Below, piece by piece: positions 1-7,443 of a stretch of DNA of 42,703 bases (within the stretch, counting starts at the first letter, position 1; every line of letters starts with the position of its first letter). The stretch lies in assembly GCA_021783995.1 (NCBI GenBank), contig JAJXTH010000021.1, positions 1-42,703 on the forward strand, written 5' to 3'. The position numbers and the translations under genes were made by a program. Under the pieces are notes generated by a model. The model searched no databases, had not been told where the DNA came from, and was given only the letters and a program-made list of their open reading frames with translations. The DNA is from Pseudomonadota bacterium (GTDB lineage Bacteria > Pseudomonadota > Gammaproteobacteria > Burkholderiales > Gallionellaceae).

Positions 1-277
1 TGTCGAAGTCGTGCGCGAGATCGTGCTTCAAGGCAACTTCGATCACGTTCACATGCGGCAGCAGCGCATATCCTTCGCCCAGATGAGCGAGCGTCTGATC
101 GCCGATGCGCGTCTCGGACTCCAGCTTGTCCATGATCTGATTGCCCTGATTTATCACCTTCATCAGGTGCCAACTGCGCTCGATCGCGATGGTCAGCGCC
201 ACCAGCAGCAGCACCGCCATCAGATACAGTATCCCGCTGGAAGAATTCGCAACGTGTTCTATCGTTTCCATGTTCAT
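1..277 (-). CDS. MotA/TolQ/ExbB-family proton channel protein, N-terminal part
   Basis: The gene runs off the left edge, so only about 92 N-terminal residues are visible. After a short hydrophilic start there is one strongly hydrophobic segment (about residues 16-31, rich in L, V and A) followed by the sequence IERSWHLMKV and a charged helical stretch. That layout is typical of ExbB/TolQ proteins, inner-membrane proton channels that energise TonB or TolA. The ATG at 277 is preceded by a good AGGAGA ribosome site at 283-288. It lies 26 bases behind the phosphoesterase gene on the same strand and probably shares its transcript, which would supply energy for the TonB-dependent receptor upstream. 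The family call rests on a fragment; the diagnostic second and third membrane helices are outside the window. Confidence 0.65.
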   Translation of the reverse strand, partial: MNMETIEHVANSSSGILYLMAVLLLVALTIAIERSWHLMKVINQGNQIMDKLESETRIGDQTLAHLGEGYALLPHVNVIEVALKHDLAHDFD

Positions 278-303
278 ATCTTTCTCCTATCCCCTTAAAA
301 TAT

Positions 304-1647
304 CTATTCAATGTGCGCCTGATCGCAGACGGAGTGGCTGCCGTCAATCGCACATGTATTGCGCAATTTTCCATTTACATCCCAAACCCGGGCTTCCCAG
401 TTAGCAGCCCCTTTTCTCTCCAGGGTCATGTAACCGAAACCTCCGAACCATGAGCTAAGATGTTCAACGACAGCTCCTGATGCCGGAGCAACATCAATGG
501 GGTCAGGCAAGGGTGTCGTATCTTCCATCGTGCCGGAAAAGCCCGCGATGAATTGTGTGGGATGCGGGCTTGAAAAGCTCACCTGCTGCCATGCATGCAC
601 ATGGCCTGAAAGCAGCAAGTTCACCCCTGCCGGCAGGAACTTGGGATCGAGCGCGCCAAATACCGACTGGATTCCCTGATTCCCCGGAAACACGCGACCA
701 TCCTCGGAAGTCGACAGGCCAAGTATCGGTTGATGATTTGCAACCATGTTGTAGGAAGCCTGCTTCACCAACTCCGCCAGCCTCTCATGCATTCTTTTGA
801 ATTTGATCCAACCTATACTCGCGGCAGAAACCGCATGTTCTGGCGAACTGGATGTATCCATCACGATAAGCTGTGCGCCATCTCCCAAGGGAACCGCATA
901 GGGATCGCTGTAATCTCCCATGTCGTCATCAGCCGCATCATTGCAATCCCTCCCTGATTCCAGAGGGCGAGGGTCCATCATGAGCCACCAGCCTTGGCCT
1001 GCCCGGGAACAGGATTCATGGTTGCCGCGCACCAGTACCCATGGCGCCGCCTTCAGCAGCGCTTCCCCTGGGATGAAAAAATCCGCGTTCCATGCATCCC
1101 AGCCATAACCCCATGGACTGCCCTGGCACTCCGGATGGCCGGAAGGGCAGGGGTTTTCCCTGTACAGCAGATCACCTACATGCAAGACAAGATCGGGCTT
1201 CCAGCTTGCCGCTTCTGCAGCTATCCTAGCAAAAGGATATTGTCTTTTGTCATTGCACGCCTGGTATGCGTGGTCTCCTTTCTTCAGCCTGCAGCCTGTA
1301 TCGCCGATGACGACGATCCTCTTTACGAGCTTCGGTTTAAGCGGCAGCATCTCATTGCCAACCGTGACATGTACTGCGTTTTCAGGAAGTTCCATTTCGC
1401 AGGTAAGCAGCGGAAATACGGACGGCTTTCCCGATCTGCCAGGCAGTGAAGCAGGCCTGGCTCGCACATTCATTCGTGTTTCTCGTCCATCAATCCGGAT
1501 CAATGGACAACTTGCTTCTGCAGTGATATATCTTGCTACCTGAGCACCATTTTCTCCCAGCACGATGTAGGCTGAGCCCTCCGCGAGCGCATTCCTGCCT
1601 GCAAATGCAAACAGAATGCATAAAATAATGCCGATGTATCCTGGCAT
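304..1647 (-). CDS. secreted calcineurin-like metallophosphoesterase
   Basis: A 447-residue protein with an N-terminal signal peptide (hydrophobic residues 4-17, likely cleavage near ALAEG), so probably periplasmic or exported. The metallophosphoesterase signature is complete: GDTG with Asp116, HVGDLLY with Asp159, GNHE at 208-211, NHQP with His305 and GHVH at 348-351. These residues normally hold two metal ions that hydrolyse phosphate esters; the natural substrate cannot be read from sequence. Several Cys in the middle (CPSGHPEC near 167-174, C212) may form disulphides. The ATG at 1647 is chosen because GAGG sits about eight bases upstream; a GTG at 1674 would add nine residues but lies inside a hairpin. 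The gene follows a TonB-dependent receptor and precedes an ExbB-like gene, suggesting it releases phosphate or a ligand for uptake. Confidence 0.85.
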   Translation of the reverse strand: MPGYIGIILCILFAFAGRNALAEGSAYIVLGENGAQVARYITAEASCPLIRIDGRETRMNVRARPASLPGRSGKPSVFPLLTCEMELPENAVHVTVGNEMLPLKPKLVKRIVVIGDTGCRLKKGDHAYQACNDKRQYPFARIAAEAASWKPDLVLHVGDLLYRENPCPSGHPECQGSPWGYGWDAWNADFFIPGEALLKAAPWVLVRGNHESCSRAGQGWWLMMDPRPLESGRDCNDAADDDMGDYSDPYAVPLGDGAQLIVMDTSSSPEHAVSAASIGWIKFKRMHERLAELVKQASYNMVANHQPILGLSTSEDGRVFPGNQGIQSVFGALDPKFLPAGVNLLLSGHVHAWQQVSFSSPHPTQFIAGFSGTMEDTTPLPDPIDVAPASGAVVEHLSSWFGGFGYMTLERKGAANWEARVWDVNGKLRNTCAIDGSHSVCDQAHIE

Positions 1648-1671
1648 GTGTTTATCCTCTTCCGCGAAAGG

Positions 1672-1693
1672 CACAGGGGCAAAAGCCCCTGTG
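1672..1693 (-). other. perfect hairpin between receptor and phosphoesterase genes
   Basis: A 9-bp perfect inverted repeat (cacaggggc / gcccctgtg) with a 4-base loop lies between the receptor stop codon and the phosphoesterase start. On the transcribed strand it is not followed by a run of T, so it is not a standard intrinsic terminator. It may stop 3' decay of the receptor message or lower expression of the downstream genes relative to the receptor. Confidence 0.6.
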
Positions 1694-1703
1694 ACATCCG
1701 TAC

Positions 1704-3893
1704 TTAAAGATCGACGGACAGGCTCACCATCACGGTTCGCGTCGGCATCGCATAGAACATCGGATTGCCATTTGCATCGTTGGCAAAAGAAGCGTATATC
1801 TGGTTCTTGTTCAGCAGGTTGTCAATCTGAAATCCGACCCTTGCGTTCCTGCCGAGAAAACCGTTCTTATCCAGCGTATAACTCGAAGCGAAATTCACGG
1901 TGGTATAGCTCGAAAACGGAATCGCGTTGCCGTTGATATCCACGCCGCTGTAATACTGCCCAACTTCCTTGGCCATCAGCGAGGCATAAGCCGGACCATG
2001 GTTGTAAATCAAGCCCAAGGCTGCCGTTCCCTTCGGTATGTTTTGCAATACCGTACCTGCAGTGCTTACCGAATAGTTGTTGATGGCATAATTGCCATAA
2101 AGGCTGAAGCCTGCGCCCATCACATAAGTGCCTTCGCCCTCGATACCACTGTATTTCACGCCGCCCGTGTTGTTGTAGCAGGTATAGATGCCGCAGGGCG
2201 TCGGGGTATTCTGGTTGGAAAAATCGATGTAATAAATATCAGCGGATAACGTCAACTTGTCCGTATTCCATGTCGTTCCCATCTGATAATTGGTCGATTC
2301 TGACGGTTGCAGCGTGCTGGGATCGGTGGCAACCGTGCCATGGGTTGGATAAAATGCATTGAGGTTGGGTGCCAGCATACCCTGCGCATATTGTGCATAG
2401 ACCGACAGGTCGGGTTGGACCATGTAACGCGCAGTCAATGTCGGCAACGCCTTGGTCCAGGTCTGAGAAGTGCTTAGCGGACCGTTTGTTGCTCCCTGAT
2501 TTACGGTCGCATCTATCGTGCGATTGAAGGAAACATATTTTACGCCAGGAGTCACGGTCAAATCCTTTATCGGCTTCCATTCATACTGCAAATAAGGCTG
2601 TATGGTGGTCAGCGTGTCGGTCATCAGGCGGTCTACCCCGTTGACACCGCCGCCCGCAGGATTGAGCGCGCCATTGAGCGAAAAATCGACCTCGATCTGC
2701 GAACGGTTGTTTGCCTGATGGTCGACCCACAGACCCATGTCGATCTGGCCAGAGCCTGCCGGCCTGGACATGCGCAGGGTATTGCCAACAGATCTGTAAT
2801 TCATGGTCATCATCTGTCCTGGCACGTTGTTCGGACCATATGTCGTGCCATTGGGTTGTCCAAGGCCAGGATCCACACCGTTGGTGCCGTCGTGGTAATA
2901 AGCATAGGTGTAGAGCTTGTCGTCTATCGTCCAATCGCCTTGTCTGGTTTGCAGTCCGACATACTCGAAGTCAGATGTAATGTTGTCTATGTTGTAGCCT
3001 GCGAAATCCTGGCTGGTCGGATCAGTGTTAAGACCGAAGTTGGTGCCGAATTTTTGCATGTTAGCAGCTGTCGTTCCCAAAGCAACATTTTGATGTATCT
3101 TGTTCTGCATGGTTACTATGGTGAGCAGCGAATCGTCTCCAACCGGCCTGATGTATTTGAAAAACAGATTCTCACGGCGCTGGGCTGCATTGGTCAGATA
3201 GCCATCTGTCTGGAAATTCTTGTAATCGATGAAGGCGCGCGCATCCCCGGCGTCCTTCATCGTTCCTGTATCCAGCTCCGCGCCGAACAGCCTGGTGTTG
3301 AAACTTCCGACCGTCGCATAGGGAGTCACTGCGCCTTGCGAGCTGACATCCTTTGAAGAAACGGCGATCGTTCCGCCGAATGTCGCATTGCCGATATTGC
3401 TAGCATCCCCCGGGCCACGGTCTACGACGATTTTACCGGTATCCTGCTGCATGAAATAGGATGTCGAATGCTGCGAGAAATCGTTCGAATCTCCCCAAGG
3501 TATTCCATCGAAGGTCACGTTGTACTGACCATTCTGAAATCCCCTCATCGATAGGGCTTGCGTTTCCATCATACCCGCCCCGTTGGGATCCACACTCATC
3601 ACGCTGGGTGCAATGGCAGCAATATCGGAATAATTGGAGCCAGGTGCTGCGTTTTCCTGAATGTAGTGCTGATTGATGATCGACTGTGGTTCGGTCGCGA
3701 CGAGCGAACCCTTAGTTGGTGCCTGATAGGTCGCGGAATTCTGAGTCTGCGTTGGCGCATTATCCGAATTGCTTCCGCTCTGTACCGTTCCCAGATCCAC
3801 AGTGTCCTGAGCAAAAGACAGCTGAGCTGCGCTGATCAACGCACCGCCCAGCATCAACTGAACGAGTTTTTTCATTCTGAAACTGACTTGCAT
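1704..3893 (-). CDS. TonB-dependent outer-membrane receptor
   Basis: A 729-residue protein with a signal peptide (KKLVQLMLGG through the SFAQ cleavage area, about residues 8-29). A short acidic stretch DTVDLGTVQ just after it could serve as the TonB box. An N-terminal plug domain follows (about 60-190; ALSMRGF, VTFDGIPWGD, VVDRGPGDASN, FGGTIAVSS) and then a long beta-barrel with the alternating aromatic strands typical of iron-complex receptors. The last residues (MVSLSVDL) end in Leu rather than the usual Phe/Trp. Such receptors import siderophores, haem, cobalamin or other bulky ligands across the outer membrane using TonB-ExbB-ExbD energy; the ligand here is unknown. GGGAG sits six bases before the ATG at 3893. 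It lies directly behind a two-component system and ahead of a phosphoesterase. Confidence 0.9.
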   Translation of the reverse strand: MQVSFRMKKLVQLMLGGALISAAQLSFAQDTVDLGTVQSGSNSDNAPTQTQNSATYQAPTKGSLVATEPQSIINQHYIQENAAPGSNYSDIAAIAPSVMSVDPNGAGMMETQALSMRGFQNGQYNVTFDGIPWGDSNDFSQHSTSYFMQQDTGKIVVDRGPGDASNIGNATFGGTIAVSSKDVSSQGAVTPYATVGSFNTRLFGAELDTGTMKDAGDARAFIDYKNFQTDGYLTNAAQRRENLFFKYIRPVGDDSLLTIVTMQNKIHQNVALGTTAANMQKFGTNFGLNTDPTSQDFAGYNIDNITSDFEYVGLQTRQGDWTIDDKLYTYAYYHDGTNGVDPGLGQPNGTTYGPNNVPGQMMTMNYRSVGNTLRMSRPAGSGQIDMGLWVDHQANNRSQIEVDFSLNGALNPAGGGVNGVDRLMTDTLTTIQPYLQYEWKPIKDLTVTPGVKYVSFNRTIDATVNQGATNGPLSTSQTWTKALPTLTARYMVQPDLSVYAQYAQGMLAPNLNAFYPTHGTVATDPSTLQPSESTNYQMGTTWNTDKLTLSADIYYIDFSNQNTPTPCGIYTCYNNTGGVKYSGIEGEGTYVMGAGFSLYGNYAINNYSVSTAGTVLQNIPKGTAALGLIYNHGPAYASLMAKEVGQYYSGVDINGNAIPFSSYTTVNFASSYTLDKNGFLGRNARVGFQIDNLLNKNQIYASFANDANGNPMFYAMPTRTVMVSLSVDL

Positions 3894-3980
3894 TTCATTC
3901 TCCCTTGGTTTTCAAATCGACAGGCTTCAAGCGCAACGCGCAGCAGCCATACTTTCTTCCATGAAGAATATGAATCGAGA

Positions 3981-3997
3981 CTTAAGTCAGCGTTAAA
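3981..3997 (-). promoter_or_regulatory. possible PmrA/QseB-type operator
   Basis: Read on the transcribed strand, TTTAAC-N5-CTTAAG is a tandem repeat at 11-base spacing immediately after the sensor-kinase stop codon and about 90 bases before the receptor start. PmrA and QseB, response regulators of the same family as the one encoded at 5365-6033, are known to bind CTTAAT/G-N5-CTTAAT/G repeats. The first half-site deviates at its last base. A weak -10-like CATATT follows. Assignment to the adjacent regulator is inference. Confidence 0.45.
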
Positions 3998-5362
3998 TTA
4001 GAATGAAGCTTTTGTTACACGATCGTTTTGTGTTCCGTCAGCGTCCCTGTTCACAAACAGTTTGAAAGTCACTGTCGCTTGCAGGCCTCGGCCATCTTCC
4101 CTGTTCTTCAGGCTCAGTTCGGCAGATTCGCGCTTTGCAATCGCTTGCACGAGCGCAAGCCCGATTCCGCTTCCCTCCACCTGGTGTCCCTGAACCCTGA
4201 AAAACCGATCGAAGACGCGGGGCAACATTTCCTCAGGAATTCCCGGCCCATTGTCCACGATAGAAACACTGACCATCTGCCCTTTTACCTCGATGGCCAC
4301 GTCAATCCTGCCGCCGCTCTGCGTATAACGGACTGCATTGTCCAGCAGGTTGCCAAACAGGATGCGCAGATCATCATCATTTGCCAGTATCTCTGCCTCT
4401 TCATCGCAAACCATTCCGAGGTCTATTCCCGATTTGTCTGCAACCGGTATGATGGAGCTGATGCAGTGTTTCATTACACTGCCCAGATCGACGCGCGCTC
4501 TGGCCGACGTGTGCTCGCTCGCTTCGTAGCGAGCCATTCTCAGAAGCTGCGCTACGATATGCGAAGCGCGCTGCATCCCGAACCGCAATTCAGCAATTCG
4601 CACTTCCATGTCTTCGGGCGAGCGACTCTGGGCAAGGTTGTCAATTTGCAGTTGAAGCGCCGTAAGCGGAGTCCGTAGTTCGTGCGCTGCATCCATCACG
4701 AAATTGCGCCGTGATTCGATCGATTCCTGTATCCGCAGAAGCAGGCTGTTTATCTCGGTGATCAGGGGTGCTGCCTCTGCTGGTATGTTTTTTCCTGGAA
4801 TCGGCGCAAGGCTGGATGCATCCCGCAAGGTCACCGCCATCGTCACATCCGCAAGCGGCTTCAGGATGCGACCCACTCCGATAAGCACCAGTATCCATGA
4901 AAGCGGAAGCAAGCCGGCTATGGGCAGGGCGGCAAACAGCGCTGCATCCGATGCGATGTCTCGTCTGACCGCATCTGACTGTGAGACCTGTACTGTCCTC
5001 TCCGGATACACCAATGTGTATGCTCGCCACTTCTCTCCGTGATAGAACTGTTCCGAATAACCGCTTGCACTTGCCAACGGAAGATTGAAATCAGGCCTGG
5101 ACGATCGAACGGGTTCGTTCGCCATGCCGACCTGAATCACGAAGCCGTATTCCTTTTTCTGCTGGTCTTCAGCAAGATACTTCTTCTGCATGGCTGGCAA
5201 CTGCGAACCCTCATCCACACTGCCTGCAACCAGACGAAGTTGATGGTCGAGGAACAGACCTGCACCTTTCTGGCCTAGCAGGTAGGAAATGCTTCCGGCA
5301 AGTAGCGCGATCAGCGTCAGCAGCCCGACGGACCAGAAGGTCAACTGGTTTTTCAGGGACAT
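3998..5362 (-). CDS. two-component sensor histidine kinase (QseC/TctE type)
   Basis: A 454-residue inner-membrane kinase. A first membrane helix (about 9-29) and a second (about 143-164) enclose a periplasmic sensor region of roughly 110 residues. They are followed by a short linker, a dimerisation domain with His227 in AAHELRTP, and an ATPase domain with the N box NLLDNAVRYT, the G1 box DNGPGIP, FDRFFR and the G2 box GSGIGLAL, so all catalytic boxes are present. It should autophosphorylate and pass phosphate to the regulator encoded immediately upstream. The ATG at 5362 starts two bases after that gene's stop; a TTG at 5368 overlapping the stop codon is an alternative. Its position next to a TonB receptor suggests it senses a metal or ligand related to that receptor, but the signal is not known. 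Confidence 0.9.
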   Translation of the reverse strand: MSLKNQLTFWSVGLLTLIALLAGSISYLLGQKGAGLFLDHQLRLVAGSVDEGSQLPAMQKKYLAEDQQKKEYGFVIQVGMANEPVRSSRPDFNLPLASASGYSEQFYHGEKWRAYTLVYPERTVQVSQSDAVRRDIASDAALFAALPIAGLLPLSWILVLIGVGRILKPLADVTMAVTLRDASSLAPIPGKNIPAEAAPLITEINSLLLRIQESIESRRNFVMDAAHELRTPLTALQLQIDNLAQSRSPEDMEVRIAELRFGMQRASHIVAQLLRMARYEASEHTSARARVDLGSVMKHCISSIIPVADKSGIDLGMVCDEEAEILANDDDLRILFGNLLDNAVRYTQSGGRIDVAIEVKGQMVSVSIVDNGPGIPEEMLPRVFDRFFRVQGHQVEGSGIGLALVQAIAKRESAELSLKNREDGRGLQATVTFKLFVNRDADGTQNDRVTKASF

Positions 5363-5364
5363 CT

Positions 5365-6033
5365 TCAAGCGTTCCCGTTTACCATCCAGCCGATGCCCCG
5401 CACGTTGCGTATGATCTCGCTGTCGAATTTCTTGCGCAAACCGTGTATCAGCACCTCGATTACATTGCTGTCGATCTCGTCTATCCAGCCATACAGATGC
5501 TTTTCAAGCTGACTGCGCGAAAGTATCATGCCAGGATGCTTCAGAAATGCGTTCATCAGCGCGAGTTCCCTGACCGAAAGCATGTGGGTCGTTCCCCGGT
5601 ATGTGATCTTGTATGTTGTTAGATCCAGAGCGATTTCGCCATTGCTCAGCACCGCGTTGTTGCCGTCCCAGCGCGATATCCTGCTTATTCTCGCAAGGAG
5701 TTCATTGATGCTGAAAGGTTTGACAAGATAATCGTCGCCTCCCATGTCGAGGCCCTTTTCCACATCGTCGATTTGTTCACGCGCTGTGATGATGAAAGTC
5801 GGTGTTCGATTGCCGCTAGCCCTCATCTCCTTCAGAATTTCCAGGCCGGATTTGCCTGGGAGGCCAAGATCCAACAGTACCAGGTTGTAGCTGCCCGATT
5901 CGACCGCCGTCTTGCCTTCATTGCCATCCTTGCACCAGCAGACTTGCATGCGCGCGTCATTCAGCGCACGCACCAGGCTCTGGCCTATCATCGGATCGTC
6001 TTCGACCAGCAGAACGGAAGTTTCTTTGCTCAT
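5365..6033 (-). CDS. OmpR/PhoB-family response regulator (QseB/PmrA-like)
   Basis: A 222-residue DNA-binding regulator. The receiver domain has the acidic pair ED at 11-12, the phosphorylation site Asp55 in LVLLDLGLPG, Thr in FIITARE and Lys105 in LVKPF. A C-terminal winged helix follows (about 130-220; LSVRELALMNAFL, VIEVLIHGLRKKF, RNVRGIGWM). The length and the GIGWM end are typical of the QseB/PmrA/TctD branch. It is the first gene of a regulator-kinase operon that reads into the receptor, phosphoesterase and ExbB genes. No clear Shine-Dalgarno sequence precedes the ATG at 6033. A TTAA-type tandem box upstream of the receptor is a plausible target. Confidence 0.92.
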   Translation of the reverse strand: MSKETSVLLVEDDPMIGQSLVRALNDARMQVCWCKDGNEGKTAVESGSYNLVLLDLGLPGKSGLEILKEMRASGNRTPTFIITAREQIDDVEKGLDMGGDDYLVKPFSINELLARISRISRWDGNNAVLSNGEIALDLTTYKITYRGTTHMLSVRELALMNAFLKHPGMILSRSQLEKHLYGWIDEIDSNVIEVLIHGLRKKFDSEIIRNVRGIGWMVNGNA

Positions 6034-6124
6034 GGAAATCGGTAGAGGTTATGCTCGGCTTTGCGCCCTACCACAACTCTATCTCTGAAATGTTGCGGCA
6101 GAATGACAAATCTGTTTCTCGCAG

Positions 6125-6267
6125 GATCGGGATAGGGGCGGTCAGATAACCTGACCGTTCCCCTCCCACACCACTCTGCATGCGGGTCCGCATCGGGCGG
6201 TTGAAGTAGTTCAGGTTATCGGGCTTGTGTTGCTCCCGGCCCGACGCCCAAGGTCGCGTGATGCTGA
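6125..6267 (-). mobile_element. group II intron remnant, 3' end only (domains V and VI)
   Basis: On the minus strand, 6201-6170 can fold as a 32-base domain-V-like hairpin. Its lower stem has a CGC triad with the characteristic G-U pair, and its upper stem is ATGCG/CGCAT. A 2-base joint leads to a domain-VI-like stem (6167-6129, GGGAGGGG paired with CCCC..TCCC) in which a TA bulge places an unpaired A at 6133, eighth from a terminal GAT at 6128-6126. Group II introns end in AY and carry the branch A 7-8 bases from the end, so the fit is specific. The tetraloop reads GACC instead of GNRA and there is a C-A mismatch, suggesting decay. No reverse transcriptase and no 5' GTGYG end are present. 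The left limit near 6267 is set only by the adjacent terminator. Confidence 0.6.
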
Positions 6268-6294
6268 TAAAAAATGGCCGCTCAAGGCGGCCAT
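6268..6294 (-). terminator. intrinsic terminator after fba
   Basis: An 8-bp perfect GC-rich stem (atggccgc / gcggccat, loop of five bases) is followed on the transcribed strand by six T. It lies 22 bases beyond the fba stop codon and closes the tkt-gap-pgk-pyk-fba operon. Confidence 0.9.
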
Positions 6295-6316
6295 ACATTG
6301 GATCAGTATTACCGTA

Positions 6317-7381
6317 TTACTTGATGATAGGATCCAGCTCGCCCTTGGCATAGCGGGCTGCCATCACGTCCAGCGCGATAGGCTTGATCTTGGCTGCCTG
6401 CCCTGCGCTGCCAAAGGCTTCGTATCTTGCCTTGCAGATCGCCTTCATCGCCTTGGTGGTTTCTGCCAGGAACTTGCGAGGATCGAAGTCCTTGGGGTTC
6501 TCAGCGAGATAGCGGCGAGTCGCACCGGTCGACGCCATGCGCAGGTCGGTGTCGATGTTCACCTTGCGAACGCCGTGCTTGATGCCCTCGACGATCTCCG
6601 CGACAGGAACGCCATAGGTCTGGGGCATCGCACCGCCGAACTTGTTGATGATCTCCAGCCATTCCTGAGGCACGGAAGAGGAACCGTGCATAACCAGATG
6701 GGTGTTGGGTATGCGGGCGTGAATTTCCTTAATGCGGCTGATCGCCAGAGTCTCACCTGTGGGCGGCTTCGTGAATTTGTACGCGCCGTGCGAGGTGCCG
6801 ATCGCGATGGCCAATGCATCGACTTTTGTCTTGCGCACGAAGTCTGCAGCTTCCTCGGGATCCGTCAGCAACTGGTCGTGACTCAGCACGCCTTCGGCGC
6901 CGTGACCGTCTTCCTTCTCTCCGTGACCGGACTCAAGGGAACCCAGGCAGCCCAGTTCGCCTTCGACGGAAACGCCCACCGCGTGCGACATTTCAACAAC
7001 CTGACGGGACACGTTGACGTTGTATTCGAAGCTGGATGGCGTCTTGCCATCAGTCATCAGCGAGCCATCCATCATCACGCTGGAAAAACCCGACTTGATC
7101 GCGTTGATGCAAACGGCAGGCGATGCGCCGTGATCCTGGTGCATGACGACAGGAATGTGGGGATACATCTCGACTGCAGCTTCGATCAGGTGGCGCAGGA
7201 ATGGTTCGCCCGCATATTTGCGCGCGCCTGCCGAACCCTGCATGATGACCGGGCTGTTGCACTCGTCGGCCGCTTCCATGATGGCCTTGACCTGTTCCAG
7301 ATTGTTCACGTTGAATGCCGGCAGACCATAGCTGTTTTCCGCAGCGTGATCCAGAAGTTGACGCAAAGATACTAAAGCCAT
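6317..7381 (-). CDS. fba: class II fructose-bisphosphate aldolase (Calvin-cycle subtype)
   Basis: A 354-residue cytoplasmic enzyme that interconverts fructose 1,6-bisphosphate with glyceraldehyde 3-phosphate and dihydroxyacetone phosphate; members of this subtype often also act on sedoheptulose bisphosphate. The class II zinc signature HQDHG is at 81-85, followed by the glycine-rich segment around [24 protein letters not shown] near 195 and HGSSSVP near 232, which bind zinc and the phosphates. The ATG at 7381 is preceded by GAGGAGA; a TTG 21 bases upstream is possible but overlaps that ribosome site. Last gene of the operon with tkt, gap, pgk and pyk, and followed by an intrinsic terminator. 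In autotrophs this set serves both carbon fixation and glycolysis; no RuBisCO gene is in the window. Confidence 0.97.
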   Translation of the reverse strand: MALVSLRQLLDHAAENSYGLPAFNVNNLEQVKAIMEAADECNSPVIMQGSAGARKYAGEPFLRHLIEAAVEMYPHIPVVMHQDHGASPAVCINAIKSGFSSVMMDGSLMTDGKTPSSFEYNVNVSRQVVEMSHAVGVSVEGELGCLGSLESGHGEKEDGHGAEGVLSHDQLLTDPEEAADFVRKTKVDALAIAIGTSHGAYKFTKPPTGETLAISRIKEIHARIPNTHLVMHGSSSVPQEWLEIINKFGGAMPQTYGVPVAEIVEGIKHGVRKVNIDTDLRMASTGATRRYLAENPKDFDPRKFLAETTKAMKAICKARYEAFGSAGQAAKIKPIALDVMAARYAKGELDPIIK

Positions 7382-7443
7382 TTTTTTCTCCTCATTATCC
7401 AAATAATAATTTCATAAGCCTCTGTCTTTTGACAGTATAACGT

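Noticed and set aside
6080..6120. Pho-box-like sequence upstream of the response regulator (TTGTCATT)
   Set aside because: Only one half-site resembles the PhoB consensus; the second repeat 11 bases on does not match.
6068..6298. 76-residue minus-strand open frame between fba and the response regulator
   Set aside because: It spans the fba terminator and the intron scar, lacks a ribosome site and resembles no protein; the RNA-structure explanation fits better.
6227..7375. 382-residue plus-strand open frame opposite fba
   Set aside because: It is the antisense shadow of the aldolase gene; the composition is rich in His and Arg and no domain is visible.
7405..7443. Small hairpin CTGTC-AAAA-GACAG between pyk and fba
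   Set aside because: The five-pair stem is too weak for a terminator and has no T-run after it.
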